From assembly GCA_017592665.1 (NCBI GenBank), contig JAGFNW010000019.1:1-64000 (forward strand): a stretch of 64,000 nt of DNA, given 5' to 3'. The notes below the pieces were generated by a model, which made no database searches, was not told where the DNA came from, and worked only from the letters and a program-made list of their open reading frames with translations. Of the stretch, positions 10,380-18,448 are shown piece after piece (within the stretch, counting starts at the first letter, position 1; every line of letters begins with the position of its first letter). The stretch comes from Streptosporangiaceae bacterium NEAU-GS5 (GTDB lineage Bacteria > Actinomycetota > Actinomycetes > Streptosporangiales > Streptosporangiaceae). Made by a program: the position numbers and the translations under genes.

Positions 10380-11367
10380 GTTCGAGTACGTGCGGGCGGG
10401 CGAGGTGGGCCAGGCCGTGGCGATGGTCACGGCCGACCCCGAAACGTCCTATCTCGCCGGCGGTACGACCCAGCTCGACCTGATGAAGGACGGCGTGCTC
10501 GCGCCCGACCGGCTGGTCGACATCACCCGCCTTCCGCTCGGCGGCGTCACACGCGACGGCGACGTGCTGCGGGTGGGCGCGCTGGCCAGCATGGAGGAGC
10601 TGGCCGCCGATCCCACGGTGGCCGAGCGCCTGCCGTTCCTGCGCGAGGCACTGCTGATGGGCGCGTCGCCCCAGCTGCGGAACATGGCGACGATCGGCGG
10701 AAACCTGCTGCAGCGGACCCGCTGCCGCTACTTCCGCGACCCCGCCGTCTCCGCGTGCAACAAGCGCCGCCGCGGCACGGGCTGCGCCGCCGTACAGGAG
10801 GTGGCGAGGATGCACGCCATCCTCGGCGCGAGCGAGCACTGCATCGCGCTCCACCCCTCCGACATGGCGGTCGCGCTCGTGGCGCTGGACGCGGTCGTGC
10901 ACCTGCTCGGGGCCGGCGGAAGCCGCTCGGTGCCGATCCGGGAGTTCTACCTGCTCCCGGGCGACACGCCCGACGTTGAGAACGTCCTCAGGCACGGCGA
11001 GCTGATCACGGCCGTGGAGGTTCCGCTGCTCCCGCCGGGCGCGCGCTCCACGTATCTCAAGGTCCGCGACCGGGCCTCGTACGAGTTCGCGCTCACGTCG
11101 GCGGCGGTGGCGCTGCGGATCGACGGCGGCGTGATCGGCGAGGCGCGGGTCGCCATGGGCGGCGTCGGCACGGTGCCCTGGCGCGCGACCACGACAGAGC
11201 AGATGCTCGAGGGGTCGCCGCCGAGCCCAGAGGTCTTCGCCGCGGCCGCCGAACTCGCCATCACGGATCCGTACGTCGTGCCGGGCACCGCGTTCAAGGT
11301 CGAACTGGCCAAACGCACGGTGGCCCGCGCCCTGCGCACGGCCGCCACGCAGGGAGGCCCCCGATGA
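10372..11367 (+). CDS. FAD-binding medium subunit of a molybdenum hydroxylase (PaoB/YagS-like)
   Basis: This 331-residue subunit has the FAD-binding motifs YLAGGTTQLDLMK and TIGGNLLQRTRC. Four cysteines (RTRC, SACNKR, GTGC, SEHC) fall in a loop that in E. coli PaoB holds an extra [4Fe-4S] cluster. That places the complex with the PaoABC aldehyde oxidoreductases rather than classic xanthine dehydrogenase. The C-terminal CO-dehydrogenase flavoprotein domain is complete. It starts inside the 3' end of the small-subunit gene and overlaps the large-subunit start by 4 bases. Confidence 0.94.
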   Translation: MREFEYVRAGEVGQAVAMVTADPETSYLAGGTTQLDLMKDGVLAPDRLVDITRLPLGGVTRDGDVLRVGALASMEELAADPTVAERLPFLREALLMGASPQLRNMATIGGNLLQRTRCRYFRDPAVSACNKRRRGTGCAAVQEVARMHAILGASEHCIALHPSDMAVALVALDAVVHLLGAGGSRSVPIREFYLLPGDTPDVENVLRHGELITAVEVPLLPPGARSTYLKVRDRASYEFALTSAAVALRIDGGVIGEARVAMGGVGTVPWRATTTEQMLEGSPPSPEVFAAAAELAITDPYVVPGTAFKVELAKRTVARALRTAATQGGPR

Positions 11368-13571
11368 CGACCGTCGAGCAGCGGACCGGCCTGGTCGGCC
11401 AGGGCGTCGACCGGGTCGACGGCCCCCTGAAGGTCACCGGCGCCGCGCGCTACCCCAACGATTTCAGCTATCCCGACCTCGCGTACGCCGCGCTCGTCCG
11501 CAGCACCGTGGCGGCCGGGCGGATCAGCCGGCTCGACACGGCCGCCGCCCTCGCCTCGCCCGGCGTGCTCGCGGTCATCACCCACCAGAACGCGCCCCGG
11601 CTGGAACGCGCCCCCGACTCGGGCCTCACGGCGCCGCCGCCGCCGTTGCAGGACGACCGGATCACCTTCCACGGCCAGTACGTGGCCGTGGTGGTGGCCG
11701 ATTCGGCGGAGGAGGCGACGGCCGCGGCCCGGCGGGTCGAGGCCGAATACGAGCCGGCCGAGCCGATCCTCGACATGGGCGATCCCCGGGCGGAGTGGAT
11801 CACCGACCCGTGGGGGACCGATTCCAGCCGCGGCGACCTCAAGGGCGCCCTGGCCTCGGCCGAGGTGAGATTCGAGGCGACCTACACCACGGCCGCGAAC
11901 TCCAACAGCCCGATGGGCCTGTTCAGCACGGTGGCCGTCTGGGACGGCGACGATCTCACCATCCACGACAGCACGCAGTGGCCGAGCTACCTGCGCAAGG
12001 CGATCGCCCAGGTGTTCTCCCTCCCGGAGGGCAACGTGCGGGTGCTGTGCCCGTACGTCGGCGGCGCGTTCGGCGCGGGGCTCCGCGCCTGGCCGCACAT
12101 CATGCTCGCGGCGCTCGCCGCCCGCACCGTCGGCCGGCCCGTCAAGCTCGTCCTGACCCGCCCGGAGATGTTCACCGGCGTCGGCCACCGCACGGCCAGC
12201 GAGCAGTGCGTCAAGCTCGGGGCCACCCGCGACGGGCGGCTGGTCGCGCTCGCCCACGAGAGCACCACGCCGCTGCAGATCGAGGGCACCCAGTTCGAGC
12301 CGTGCACGGCCGGTTCGGCATCGGCCTACGCCTGCCCGAACGTCATCACGCGTGACCGGCAGGTCCGGCTCAACATCCCGTGGTGCAACTTCATGCGCGC
12401 GCCCGGCGAGGCGCAGGGCAACTTCGCGCTGGAGTCGGCCATGGACGAGCTGGCGTACGAGCTCGGCATGGACCCGCTCGAGCTGCGCTTGCGCAACTAC
12501 TCCGAGGACAACCCGCGGCTCGAGCTGCCGTGGTCGAGCAAGTCCCTGCGCGAGTGCTACGAGGTCGGCGCCGAGCGCTTCGGCTGGTCGCGCCGCTCGC
12601 CCGAGCCGGGCTCCATGCGCGACGGCGACTCGCTCATCGGGTACGGCGTGGCCGGGGTCTCGTTCTTCTGGTATCAGGAGCCGTGCGAGGCGCGCGCGAC
12701 CCTGCGCAAGGACGGGACCGCGGTCGTGCGCAGCGCGGTGACCGACATCGGCACCGGCACCTACACGGTGATGACCCAGCTGTCGGCCGAATGTCTCGGG
12801 CTGGACATGGCGCACGTCACCTTCGAACTCGGCGACAGCGACCTGCCGGCGGGGGCGGCGGCGGGCGGTTCGGGCCTGACGGCCGCCGTCGGCAGCGCCG
12901 TACAGGCGGCCTGCCGCAACCTCGTGCGGGCCTTCCTCGACACGGTGCGCGACGACCCCACCTCGCCCCTGCAGGGGTGCACGATCGACGAGGTGAGCGT
13001 CGGCGGCGGCCGGATCCACCGCATCGACGCGCCGGAGTCCGGCGAGGCCTACGCCGACATCCTCGCCGCGCACGGGATCGGGGAACTGAGCGCCGACGGC
13101 TCCAGCACCCCGAACGACCCGAAGGTGGCCGGCATGGCCCCCTCCGGAGCGTTCGCGGCGAGGTTCGTGGAGGTGCGGGTCGACCCGGATCTCGGGCTGA
13201 TGCAGGTGGCCAGGGTCGTTTCGGTGGTCGACGCCGGCCGGATCCTGAACGAGAAGACCGCCACCAGCCAGATCATGGGCGGCACGGTCGGCGGCATCGG
13301 CATGGCCATGCTCGAGGAGATCGTCACCGACCCGGGGACCGGCCGCGTGGCCAACGCCACCTTCGGCGACTACCTGATCCCGGTCAACGCCGACATCCCC
13401 GACATGGAGGTGGCGTTCGTCGGGCGGCCCGACAGGTTCAACTCCGTGGGGGTGAAGGGCGTCGGCGAGATCGGCCTGGTCGGCATCGGCGCCGCCATCG
13501 CCAACGCGGTCCACCACGCGACGGGGAGGCGCGTCCGCTCCCTGCCCATCACGATCGAGCAGCTCTTCTGA
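11364..13571 (+). CDS. Molybdopterin-binding catalytic large subunit (PaoC/xanthine dehydrogenase family)
   Basis: This 735-residue catalytic subunit has the aldehyde oxidase hammerhead domain in about the first 150 residues. Molybdopterin-binding segments follow (GGAFGAGL near 230, FMRAPGEAQGNFALE near 345, GSGLTAAVGSAV near 495). The base-catalyst Glu is in KGVGEIGLVG near the end. It hydroxylates an aldehyde or N-heterocycle using water and passes electrons to the 2Fe-2S and FAD subunits. The substrate is unknown; the PaoB-like four-Cys loop next door favours aldehydes. The gene starts in an ATGA overlap. No maturation (XdhC/MocA-like) gene is in view. Confidence 0.94.
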   Translation: MTTVEQRTGLVGQGVDRVDGPLKVTGAARYPNDFSYPDLAYAALVRSTVAAGRISRLDTAAALASPGVLAVITHQNAPRLERAPDSGLTAPPPPLQDDRITFHGQYVAVVVADSAEEATAAARRVEAEYEPAEPILDMGDPRAEWITDPWGTDSSRGDLKGALASAEVRFEATYTTAANSNSPMGLFSTVAVWDGDDLTIHDSTQWPSYLRKAIAQVFSLPEGNVRVLCPYVGGAFGAGLRAWPHIMLAALAARTVGRPVKLVLTRPEMFTGVGHRTASEQCVKLGATRDGRLVALAHESTTPLQIEGTQFEPCTAGSASAYACPNVITRDRQVRLNIPWCNFMRAPGEAQGNFALESAMDELAYELGMDPLELRLRNYSEDNPRLELPWSSKSLRECYEVGAERFGWSRRSPEPGSMRDGDSLIGYGVAGVSFFWYQEPCEARATLRKDGTAVVRSAVTDIGTGTYTVMTQLSAECLGLDMAHVTFELGDSDLPAGAAAGGSGLTAAVGSAVQAACRNLVRAFLDTVRDDPTSPLQGCTIDEVSVGGGRIHRIDAPESGEAYADILAAHGIGELSADGSSTPNDPKVAGMAPSGAFAARFVEVRVDPDLGLMQVARVVSVVDAGRILNEKTATSQIMGGTVGGIGMAMLEEIVTDPGTGRVANATFGDYLIPVNADIPDMEVAFVGRPDRFNSVGVKGVGEIGLVGIGAAIANAVHHATGRRVRSLPITIEQLF

Positions 13572-13581
13572 GAGCCGGTGA

Positions 13582-13716
13582 CTAGTCGGGGTAAGTTTCC
13601 TCGCGTGTCGGCCGCGTGGAGCGCTTGCGACGCGTCCGGCGGCGACGGGGCTCGAACGGATCGACCGGCCCGAGTAAATACGTGGTGAGGCCTGCGGCCA
13701 TCGCGAGATGTCTCAT
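13582..13716 (-). CDS. Possible small basic protein, 44 aa
   Basis: An ATG at 13716 opens a 44-codon frame that begins MRHLAMAAGLTTYLLGPVD and ends in an Arg/Lys-rich tail. It fills the gap between the molybdenum-hydroxylase operon and the MocR gene and is divergent from MocR. Third positions are only moderately GC-rich, so coding is not certain. No function can be given. The alternative is that this is simply the regulatory region of the MocR gene. Confidence 0.3.
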   Translation of the reverse strand: MRHLAMAAGLTTYLLGPVDPFEPRRRRTRRKRSTRPTREETYPD

Positions 13717-13763
13717 GCCGTCCACGCTAGGCAGGTTCTGGACCACGGTTATAGTCCAGTTCC

Positions 13764-15173
13764 ATGGAGGATCGCTGGTCCAGATCAGAGCTCGACCTCC
13801 ATCTCGACATCGACGCGGCGCGTGGCCTGCGGGCCGGACTGGAGCAGGCGCTGCGCGACGCCGTACGCCGCGGGCGGCTCGCGCCGGGCACGTCGCTCCC
13901 CTCGTCGCGGGTGCTGGCCCGCGACCTCGGCGTCGCACGCGGCACGGTCACCCAGGCCTACGACCAGCTCGTCGCCGAGGGCTACCTGATCGCCGCCCCT
14001 CGCTCGGGCATCAAGGTGGCCGTACGGCCCAGCGCGCCACCCGCCGAACCCGCCACGCTGGCCCGGTCATATCGGCCACCGGTGCAGGGCGTGGATCTGC
14101 GGCCCGGGCAGCCCGACCTGGCGATGTTCCCACGCCGGGAGTGGCTGGCCGCCACGCGGCACGTCATGCAGACCGCCCCCAACTCGGTCTTCGGATACGG
14201 CGACCAGACGGGCCGCATCGAGCTGCGCGAGGCGCTGGCCGGCTACGTCGGCCGGGCCTGCGGGGTGGTGGCCGCGCCGGATCAGATCATCGTGTGCGCC
14301 GGTTACACGCACGCGTTCCGGCTGGTCTGCCAGGCGCTGCTGCTGCGCGGGGCGACCGCGGTGGCGGTGGAGGATCCGTCGCTGCCGGACTACGCCGCCA
14401 TCGCCCGCCACACGGGACTCCAGGTGGACGCCATCCCCGTCGACGGCGCCGGGCTGATCGTCGACCGGCTCGGAAGCCAGGGCGGCGTGGCCGTCACCCC
14501 CGCGCACCAGTTTCCGCTGGGCGTGACCATGAGCCCGGCCCGCCGGGCCGACCTGCTGAAATGGGCGCATCAGGCGAAGGCGCTCGTGATCGAGGACGAC
14601 TACGACGGCGAGTTCCGCTACGACCGCCAGCCGGTGGGCGCCCTGCAGGGCCTGGCTCCCGAACAGGTCGTCTACGTCGGCACCGCGAGCAAGACCATCG
14701 CCCCCGGCCTCAGGATGGCCTGGCTGGTCGCCCCGCCCGCCCTGATGCGGCCGCTGGCGGAGGTAACGAAAATGGACGAGACGTACGTGAGCGTCGTCGA
14801 CCAGCTCGTCTTCGCCCGCCTTATCGAGACCGGCGAACTCGACCGGCACCTGCGCCGCTGCCGGGCCCACTATCGGCGCCGCCGCGACCGCCTCGACGCC
14901 GCCGTCGCCCGCGACCTGCCCTCCGCCCACCTGTCCGGGATCGCCGCCGGCCTGCAGGCCGTGCTCCACCTGGCCGGCGGCGCGGAGCCCGATCTCCTGG
15001 CCCACCTGGACCGGCACGGCGTCGCCGTCGACGGCCTCGCGCAGTACTACCACAACCCCGACGGCATCCCGCCCGGGCTGGTCATCGGCTACTCCACACC
15101 CCCCGAACACGCCTACGCCACGGCCCTCAGCACCCTGATCCCCGCCCTGCGCAGCTGGCTGGACCAGCCGTGA
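13764..15173 (+). CDS. MocR-family transcriptional regulator (GntR HTH plus aminotransferase-like domain)
   Basis: This 469-residue protein has an N-terminal GntR winged helix (about residues 10-80, with LPSSRVLARDLGVARGTVTQ). A fold-type-I aminotransferase domain follows. The PLP-binding Lys is in GTASKTIAPGLRMAW near residue 310, and the PLP-phosphate-side Asp and Tyr are in EDDYDGEFRYD. MocR proteins use PLP or PLP adducts as effectors; PdxR, GabR and TauR are known members. Target genes usually lie next to the regulator and divergently, here the tiny ORF at 13582-13716, or downstream at 15229. The target here is unknown. Confidence 0.92.
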   Translation: MEDRWSRSELDLHLDIDAARGLRAGLEQALRDAVRRGRLAPGTSLPSSRVLARDLGVARGTVTQAYDQLVAEGYLIAAPRSGIKVAVRPSAPPAEPATLARSYRPPVQGVDLRPGQPDLAMFPRREWLAATRHVMQTAPNSVFGYGDQTGRIELREALAGYVGRACGVVAAPDQIIVCAGYTHAFRLVCQALLLRGATAVAVEDPSLPDYAAIARHTGLQVDAIPVDGAGLIVDRLGSQGGVAVTPAHQFPLGVTMSPARRADLLKWAHQAKALVIEDDYDGEFRYDRQPVGALQGLAPEQVVYVGTASKTIAPGLRMAWLVAPPALMRPLAEVTKMDETYVSVVDQLVFARLIETGELDRHLRRCRAHYRRRRDRLDAAVARDLPSAHLSGIAAGLQAVLHLAGGAEPDLLAHLDRHGVAVDGLAQYYHNPDGIPPGLVIGYSTPPEHAYATALSTLIPALRSWLDQP

Positions 15174-15228
15174 TCGTGACAAAAGAGTGGAAGGGTGCTG
15201 CTGAGATTCGTCCGCGGAAGGGGTTCGG

Positions 15229-16422
15229 ATGTCACGGCCTCCCTCAGGGCTGCTGGTGCTCATCGGATCAGGCGAGACCAGCCCGACGATGGTCGAAGTC
15301 CATCGGTCGGCCGCACGCGCCCTGGGCGCGCGGCCACGCGCCGTCCTGCTGGACACCCCCTACGCGTTCCAGGAGAACGCGGCGAGCATCTCCGCCCGCG
15401 CCCGGGAGTACTTCGCCCGCAGCGTCGGCATAGACGTGACGATCGGCGGCGAGGTGGCGGGAGCCGACTGGGTGTTCGCCGGACCAGGCAGCCCGACCTA
15501 CGCCCTCGACCGCTGGTCGCAGACGGCGACCGGCGCCGACCTGCGCGCCCGGGTCGCCGCCGCGGCCGGCGTGACGGTCCTCGCCTCGGCGGCCGCCTGT
15601 ACGGCCGGCATCGCGACCGTGCCCGTCTATGAGATCTACAAGGTGGGCGCGCCGCCGCACTGGCGCGAGGGCCTGGATCTGCTGAGCCCGCTCGGCCTTC
15701 GGGTCGTGGTGATTCCGCACTACGACAACACCGAGGGCGGCACCCACGACACCCGCTTCTGCTACCTCGGGGAACGCCGCCTAGCCCAGATGGAGGCCGA
15801 ACTGCCGTCCGACGCGGCCGTCCTCGGCATCGACGAGCACACGGCCGTCACCATCGAGCTCCCCGACGGCGCGGTGACCGTCGCCGGACGTGGAGGCGTC
15901 ACGATCCGGCGCACGGGCGGCCAGACCCGGCTGCCCACCGGCACCGTCATCGGCCTCCGGGAGCTGACGGACCTGGTGCGCGGCGCGCTCGGCGCGCCGC
16001 CCCTGTCGCCGCCCCAGGCCGCCGCCGCGCCTGCCCCCGCGCGGATCACGCTGGCCGAGGTGGTCGAGACGTGCCAGGCGCGGTTCGCCAACGCGATCGC
16101 CCGGGAAGACGGGGCCGGAGCGGCCCAGGCCGTGCTCGAGCTGGAGGACGAGATCACCACCTGGGCGGCCGACACCGAGGTGGACGAGGGCGGCACAAGC
16201 CAGGCGAGGGAGCGCCTGCGCCTGCTGCTGGCGCGGCTCGGCGGGCAGGTCCGTCCGGTCGCGCCGCTGGTCGACGCGCTGCTCGAGCTGCGCACCGACC
16301 TCCGTAAAAAGGGAAGGTACGACCTCGCCGACTCGCTGCGGACGGCGCTGCAACGCGGTGGCGTCAGCGTGGAGGACACACCGGACGGTCCCACGTGGAG
16401 CCTTCGGAAGCCTCCGGCCTGA
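15229..16422 (+). CDS. Peptidase S51/cyanophycinase-like domain fused to a CysRS-type C-terminal domain
   Basis: This 397-residue protein has two parts. Residues 1 to about 255 look like a class-I-glutamine-amidotransferase/peptidase S51 fold: LLVLIGSGETSP, FAGPGSPTYALDRW, LASAAACTAG as the nucleophile-elbow position, and HYDNTEGGTHDTRF. The elbow carries Ala-Ala-Cys where S51 peptidases have a Ser, so activity is uncertain. Residues from about 280 to the end match the C-terminal helical domain of cysteinyl-tRNA synthetase: LLELRTDLRKKGRYDLADSL, then VSVEDTPDGPTW. No synthetase catalytic domain is present. The ATG at 15229 has a GGAAGGGG ribosome-binding site. It ends at a strong bidirectional terminator. 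Confidence 0.8.
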   Translation: MSRPPSGLLVLIGSGETSPTMVEVHRSAARALGARPRAVLLDTPYAFQENAASISARAREYFARSVGIDVTIGGEVAGADWVFAGPGSPTYALDRWSQTATGADLRARVAAAAGVTVLASAAACTAGIATVPVYEIYKVGAPPHWREGLDLLSPLGLRVVVIPHYDNTEGGTHDTRFCYLGERRLAQMEAELPSDAAVLGIDEHTAVTIELPDGAVTVAGRGGVTIRRTGGQTRLPTGTVIGLRELTDLVRGALGAPPLSPPQAAAAPAPARITLAEVVETCQARFANAIAREDGAGAAQAVLELEDEITTWAADTEVDEGGTSQARERLRLLLARLGGQVRPVAPLVDALLELRTDLRKKGRYDLADSLRTALQRGGVSVEDTPDGPTWSLRKPPA

Positions 16423-16442
16423 TGCGGTCGTGCCAAACGGAA

Positions 16443-16486
16443 GGTCCCCGCCGGTCACTCTCGTTGAGAGGTGACCGGCGGGGACC
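16443..16486. terminator. Strong bidirectional transcription terminator
   Basis: A perfect 16-bp stem, GGTCCCCGCCGGTCAC at 16443-16458 with its complement at 16471-16486, has a short inner TCTC/GAGA pairing in the loop. A T-containing tail follows on the plus strand. It sits between the convergent ends at 16422 and 16529. Confidence 0.85.
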
Positions 16487-16528
16487 CCGGTTCGGTTCTT
16501 ATCTCAGATGCCGATCAGAACGACTCCG

Positions 16529-17437
16529 TCACTCCTCGTCGTCGCTGTCGTCATCGTCGCCGCTGTCGTCATCGCTGTCGTCATCGTCGCTGTCGTCATC
16601 GTCGCCGCTGTCGTCGTCATCGCTGTCGTCGTCATCGTCGCCGCTGTCGTCATCGTCGCTGTCGTCATCGCTGTCGTCATCGCCGTTGTCGTCGTCATCG
16701 TCGCCGCTGTCGTCATCGTCGCCGTTGTCGTCGTCAGCGGCATCCGGGACACAGGCCGCGACGCCACCGTCATGGCCCTTGTCGAAGGCCGCGAGGCGCT
16801 GCGCCGCGGTCCCGTGATCGCCAGGCTTCGTCCAGGGCTTGTCGTCGCCGATGGCCTTGAACGAGGCCTTGATCTCGGCGACGTCCCCATTGTCGAACTC
16901 GAGCGTCCCGTCGTCAGCGGCGCCATAGAGGGTGGCCCCGGCCAGGCAGTCGGCCTGCAGTTCGTTCGCCTTCGCCTTGAGCTTCTCGTCGAGCTGGTCG
17001 GCGATCGCGTGACCCCACTCGTGCGCGATGATCAGGTAGACCCAGGCGTCGCCCTTCTTGTAGCCGTCGGCCAGGAAGTCACGGTCCCAGGCGACGTACT
17101 TTCCGTCCTCGCAGTAATACGCGTTGTTGTACTCGAGCTTCTCGCCACCGCATTTCGGCGGGTTCTTGCCGTGCTTGGAATATGAGCCGAAGACCTTCGG
17201 CTTCACGTAGTGACCGGTGAAGTAATCGGACCAGTGAGCCTTCCAGAATCCGTCGGTGATCTTGACGGCGTCGCGGATGTCGGTGTCCAGATTCTTGGCC
17301 TGCTGCGCAGCCTGGTGCGTCAGCGGAGCCTTGTGGCCGGCCGCCTGGCTCGGTGTGGCGCTCATCGCCAGAAGAAATGAGGACAGCACCGTGAGCAGAT
17401 ATGTGGTCGCTTTCAGATATGCCACTAAGCGTCGCAT
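16529..17437 (-). CDS. Secreted neutral zinc metallopeptidase with Asp-rich C-terminal tail
   Basis: This 302-residue protein has a signal peptide (about residues 1-33, cleavage after SQAA). Its catalytic part has HEWGH at 139-143 and ELQADCLAG at 159-167, the paired motifs of the putative neutral zinc metallopeptidase family. Two cysteines near residues 96 and 109 may form a disulfide. The last 70 or so residues are nearly all Asp with interspersed Ser and Gly. Such a tail would be a strong calcium binder or a polyanionic spacer; this is inference. The start is ATG 17437 because a GGGGAGGG ribosome-binding site precedes it; the longer frame to 17542 crosses a palindrome. Confidence 0.87.
   Translation of the reverse strand: MRRLVAYLKATTYLLTVLSSFLLAMSATPSQAAGHKAPLTHQAAQQAKNLDTDIRDAVKITDGFWKAHWSDYFTGHYVKPKVFGSYSKHGKNPPKCGGEKLEYNNAYYCEDGKYVAWDRDFLADGYKKGDAWVYLIIAHEWGHAIADQLDEKLKAKANELQADCLAGATLYGAADDGTLEFDNGDVAEIKASFKAIGDDKPWTKPGDHGTAAQRLAAFDKGHDGGVAACVPDAADDDNGDDDDSGDDDDDNGDDDSDDDSDDDDSGDDDDDSDDDDSGDDDDSDDDDSDDDSGDDDDSDDEE
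16532..16738 (-). repeat. Low-complexity Asp/Ser/Gly-coding microsatellite
   Basis: This is the 3' end of the metallopeptidase gene, built from irregular runs of GAC, GAT, AGC and GGC codons. The codons are mixed, so it is an amino-acid-level repeat more than a pure DNA repeat. It may still vary in length by slippage. The antisense frame gives a Val-rich open frame that is an artefact. Confidence 0.8.
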
Positions 17438-17459
17438 CTCTTTTACCCTCCCCTTTTTT

Positions 17460-17484
17460 GATGGTGGCGTCGGGTACCACCATC
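17460..17484. promoter_or_regulatory. Palindrome upstream of the metallopeptidase gene
   Basis: GATGGTGG at 17460-17467 and CCACCATC at 17477-17484 form a perfect inverted repeat around 9 bases, 23 bases upstream of the start codon. It could be an operator or a 5'-UTR hairpin. About 65 bases further upstream lies a 10-bp tandem repeat (GTTCCACGCC twice, 17549-17568). No clear -10 was identified. Confidence 0.4.
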
Positions 17485-17655
17485 GAGTGACCGTGCAGAG
17501 CCGCCCCAATGGACCCCCCAATTGATGGCCGCTCTCAACCAACTCCGCGTTCCACGCCGTTCCACGCCACCCGGGCCGGGCTTGGCACGTTTTCCGTCCG
17601 CCCAGGGGGTAGACGAGATCCTCACGAGACGACGGTGACGCTCAGGAGAGATTCG

Positions 17656-17865
17656 ATGTCCGCCCCGGTAAGCGCGTTCTTCGCAAGTGCAAGTGCAGGT
17701 CTGCCGGGCCCGAGAGCGCTGCTCCGGACGTTGGTCTGGGCGCTGACCGGCCTGCTCGCGCTGCTCGCGGCCGTCGGCGGCATGAACTCCACCGAGCACC
17801 ACCAGCGCCACCACGTCAACGCCGCCGCGACGAGCCAGACATCGGTGTCGGCCCGCCACCCGTGA
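17656..17865 (+). CDS. Small single-pass membrane protein, 69 aa
   Basis: An ATG at 17656 has an AGGAGAG ribosome-binding site 5 bases upstream. The product has one hydrophobic helix (ALTGLLALLAAVGGM) between a short N-terminus and a His-rich polar tail with HHQRHH. The His cluster could bind metal, but nothing else supports that. It is not a recognised family. The next gene, a phosphoesterase, starts 34 bases downstream and may be co-transcribed. Confidence 0.55.
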   Translation: MSAPVSAFFASASAGLPGPRALLRTLVWALTGLLALLAAVGGMNSTEHHQRHHVNAAATSQTSVSARHP

Positions 17866-17899
17866 CCTCGACGGGCTCTGGGCTACTAAGTTCGTGTCG

Positions 17900-18394
17900 A
17901 TGCGAATAGTGGTCCTGGCCGACACGCACGCGCCGCGCCGGTGGAAGTCCTGTCCGTCCAAGGTCGCCGAACACCTGCGCGGCGCCGACGTCATCCTGCA
18001 TGCGGGCGACGTGTGCGTGCCCTACGTGATCGACGAGCTGGCCGCCTACGCGCCGACGCACGTGGTGCAGGGCAACAACGACGTGCCTGAACTGGCCGCG
18101 CCCGAGACTCTTGAGCTGACCCTCGCCGGGCTGCGGATCGCGATGATCCACGACAGCGGCCCGGCGCAGGGCCGGATCCTGCGCATGCGCCGCCGCTTCC
18201 CGGCCGCTGATCTGGTCGTCTTCGGACACTCGCACATCCCGCTCGACGAGAGGGGCATGGGATTGCGCATCTTCAACCCGGGCTCGCCGACCGACCGGCG
18301 GCGGCAGCCGTACGGCACGCTCGGCCTTCTCGACGTCGAAGACGGCCACCTGAAAGCGGCCACGATCGTGCCCGTGACGCAGCGCGCAGGTTAA
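17900..18394 (+). CDS. Metallophosphoesterase, YfcE/MJ0936-like
   Basis: This 164-residue calcineurin-like phosphoesterase has the metal-binding motifs in order: ADTH near residue 8, HAGDVC near 37, GNND near 59, HD then GHSH near 112. It hydrolyses phosphodiesters in vitro in known homologues; the natural substrate is usually unknown. The protein is cytosolic and of the usual length. The start is the ATG at 17900; a GTG two codons upstream is possible, and neither has a strong ribosome-binding site. Confidence 0.88.
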   Translation: MRIVVLADTHAPRRWKSCPSKVAEHLRGADVILHAGDVCVPYVIDELAAYAPTHVVQGNNDVPELAAPETLELTLAGLRIAMIHDSGPAQGRILRMRRRFPAADLVVFGHSHIPLDERGMGLRIFNPGSPTDRRRQPYGTLGLLDVEDGHLKAATIVPVTQRAG

Positions 18395-18448
18395 GAGCAG
18401 AGGTGTCCAGCCCCAAGTCTTGATCGGCCGACGTGGCTAGGCGGAGGC

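Noticed and set aside
10947-13517. 856-codon open frame antisense to the molybdopterin subunit gene
   Set aside because: It is fully inside a well-recognised enzyme gene on the other strand, and the translation is biased and domain-free.
13640-13665. CTCGAAC-containing stretch resembling a tRNA T-arm
   Set aside because: No matching acceptor stem, D-arm or anticodon arm could be folded around it.
16508-17185. Val/Ile-rich 225-codon frame on the plus strand
   Set aside because: It is the complement of the Asp-rich tail of the metallopeptidase gene, so it is a composition artefact and not a membrane protein.
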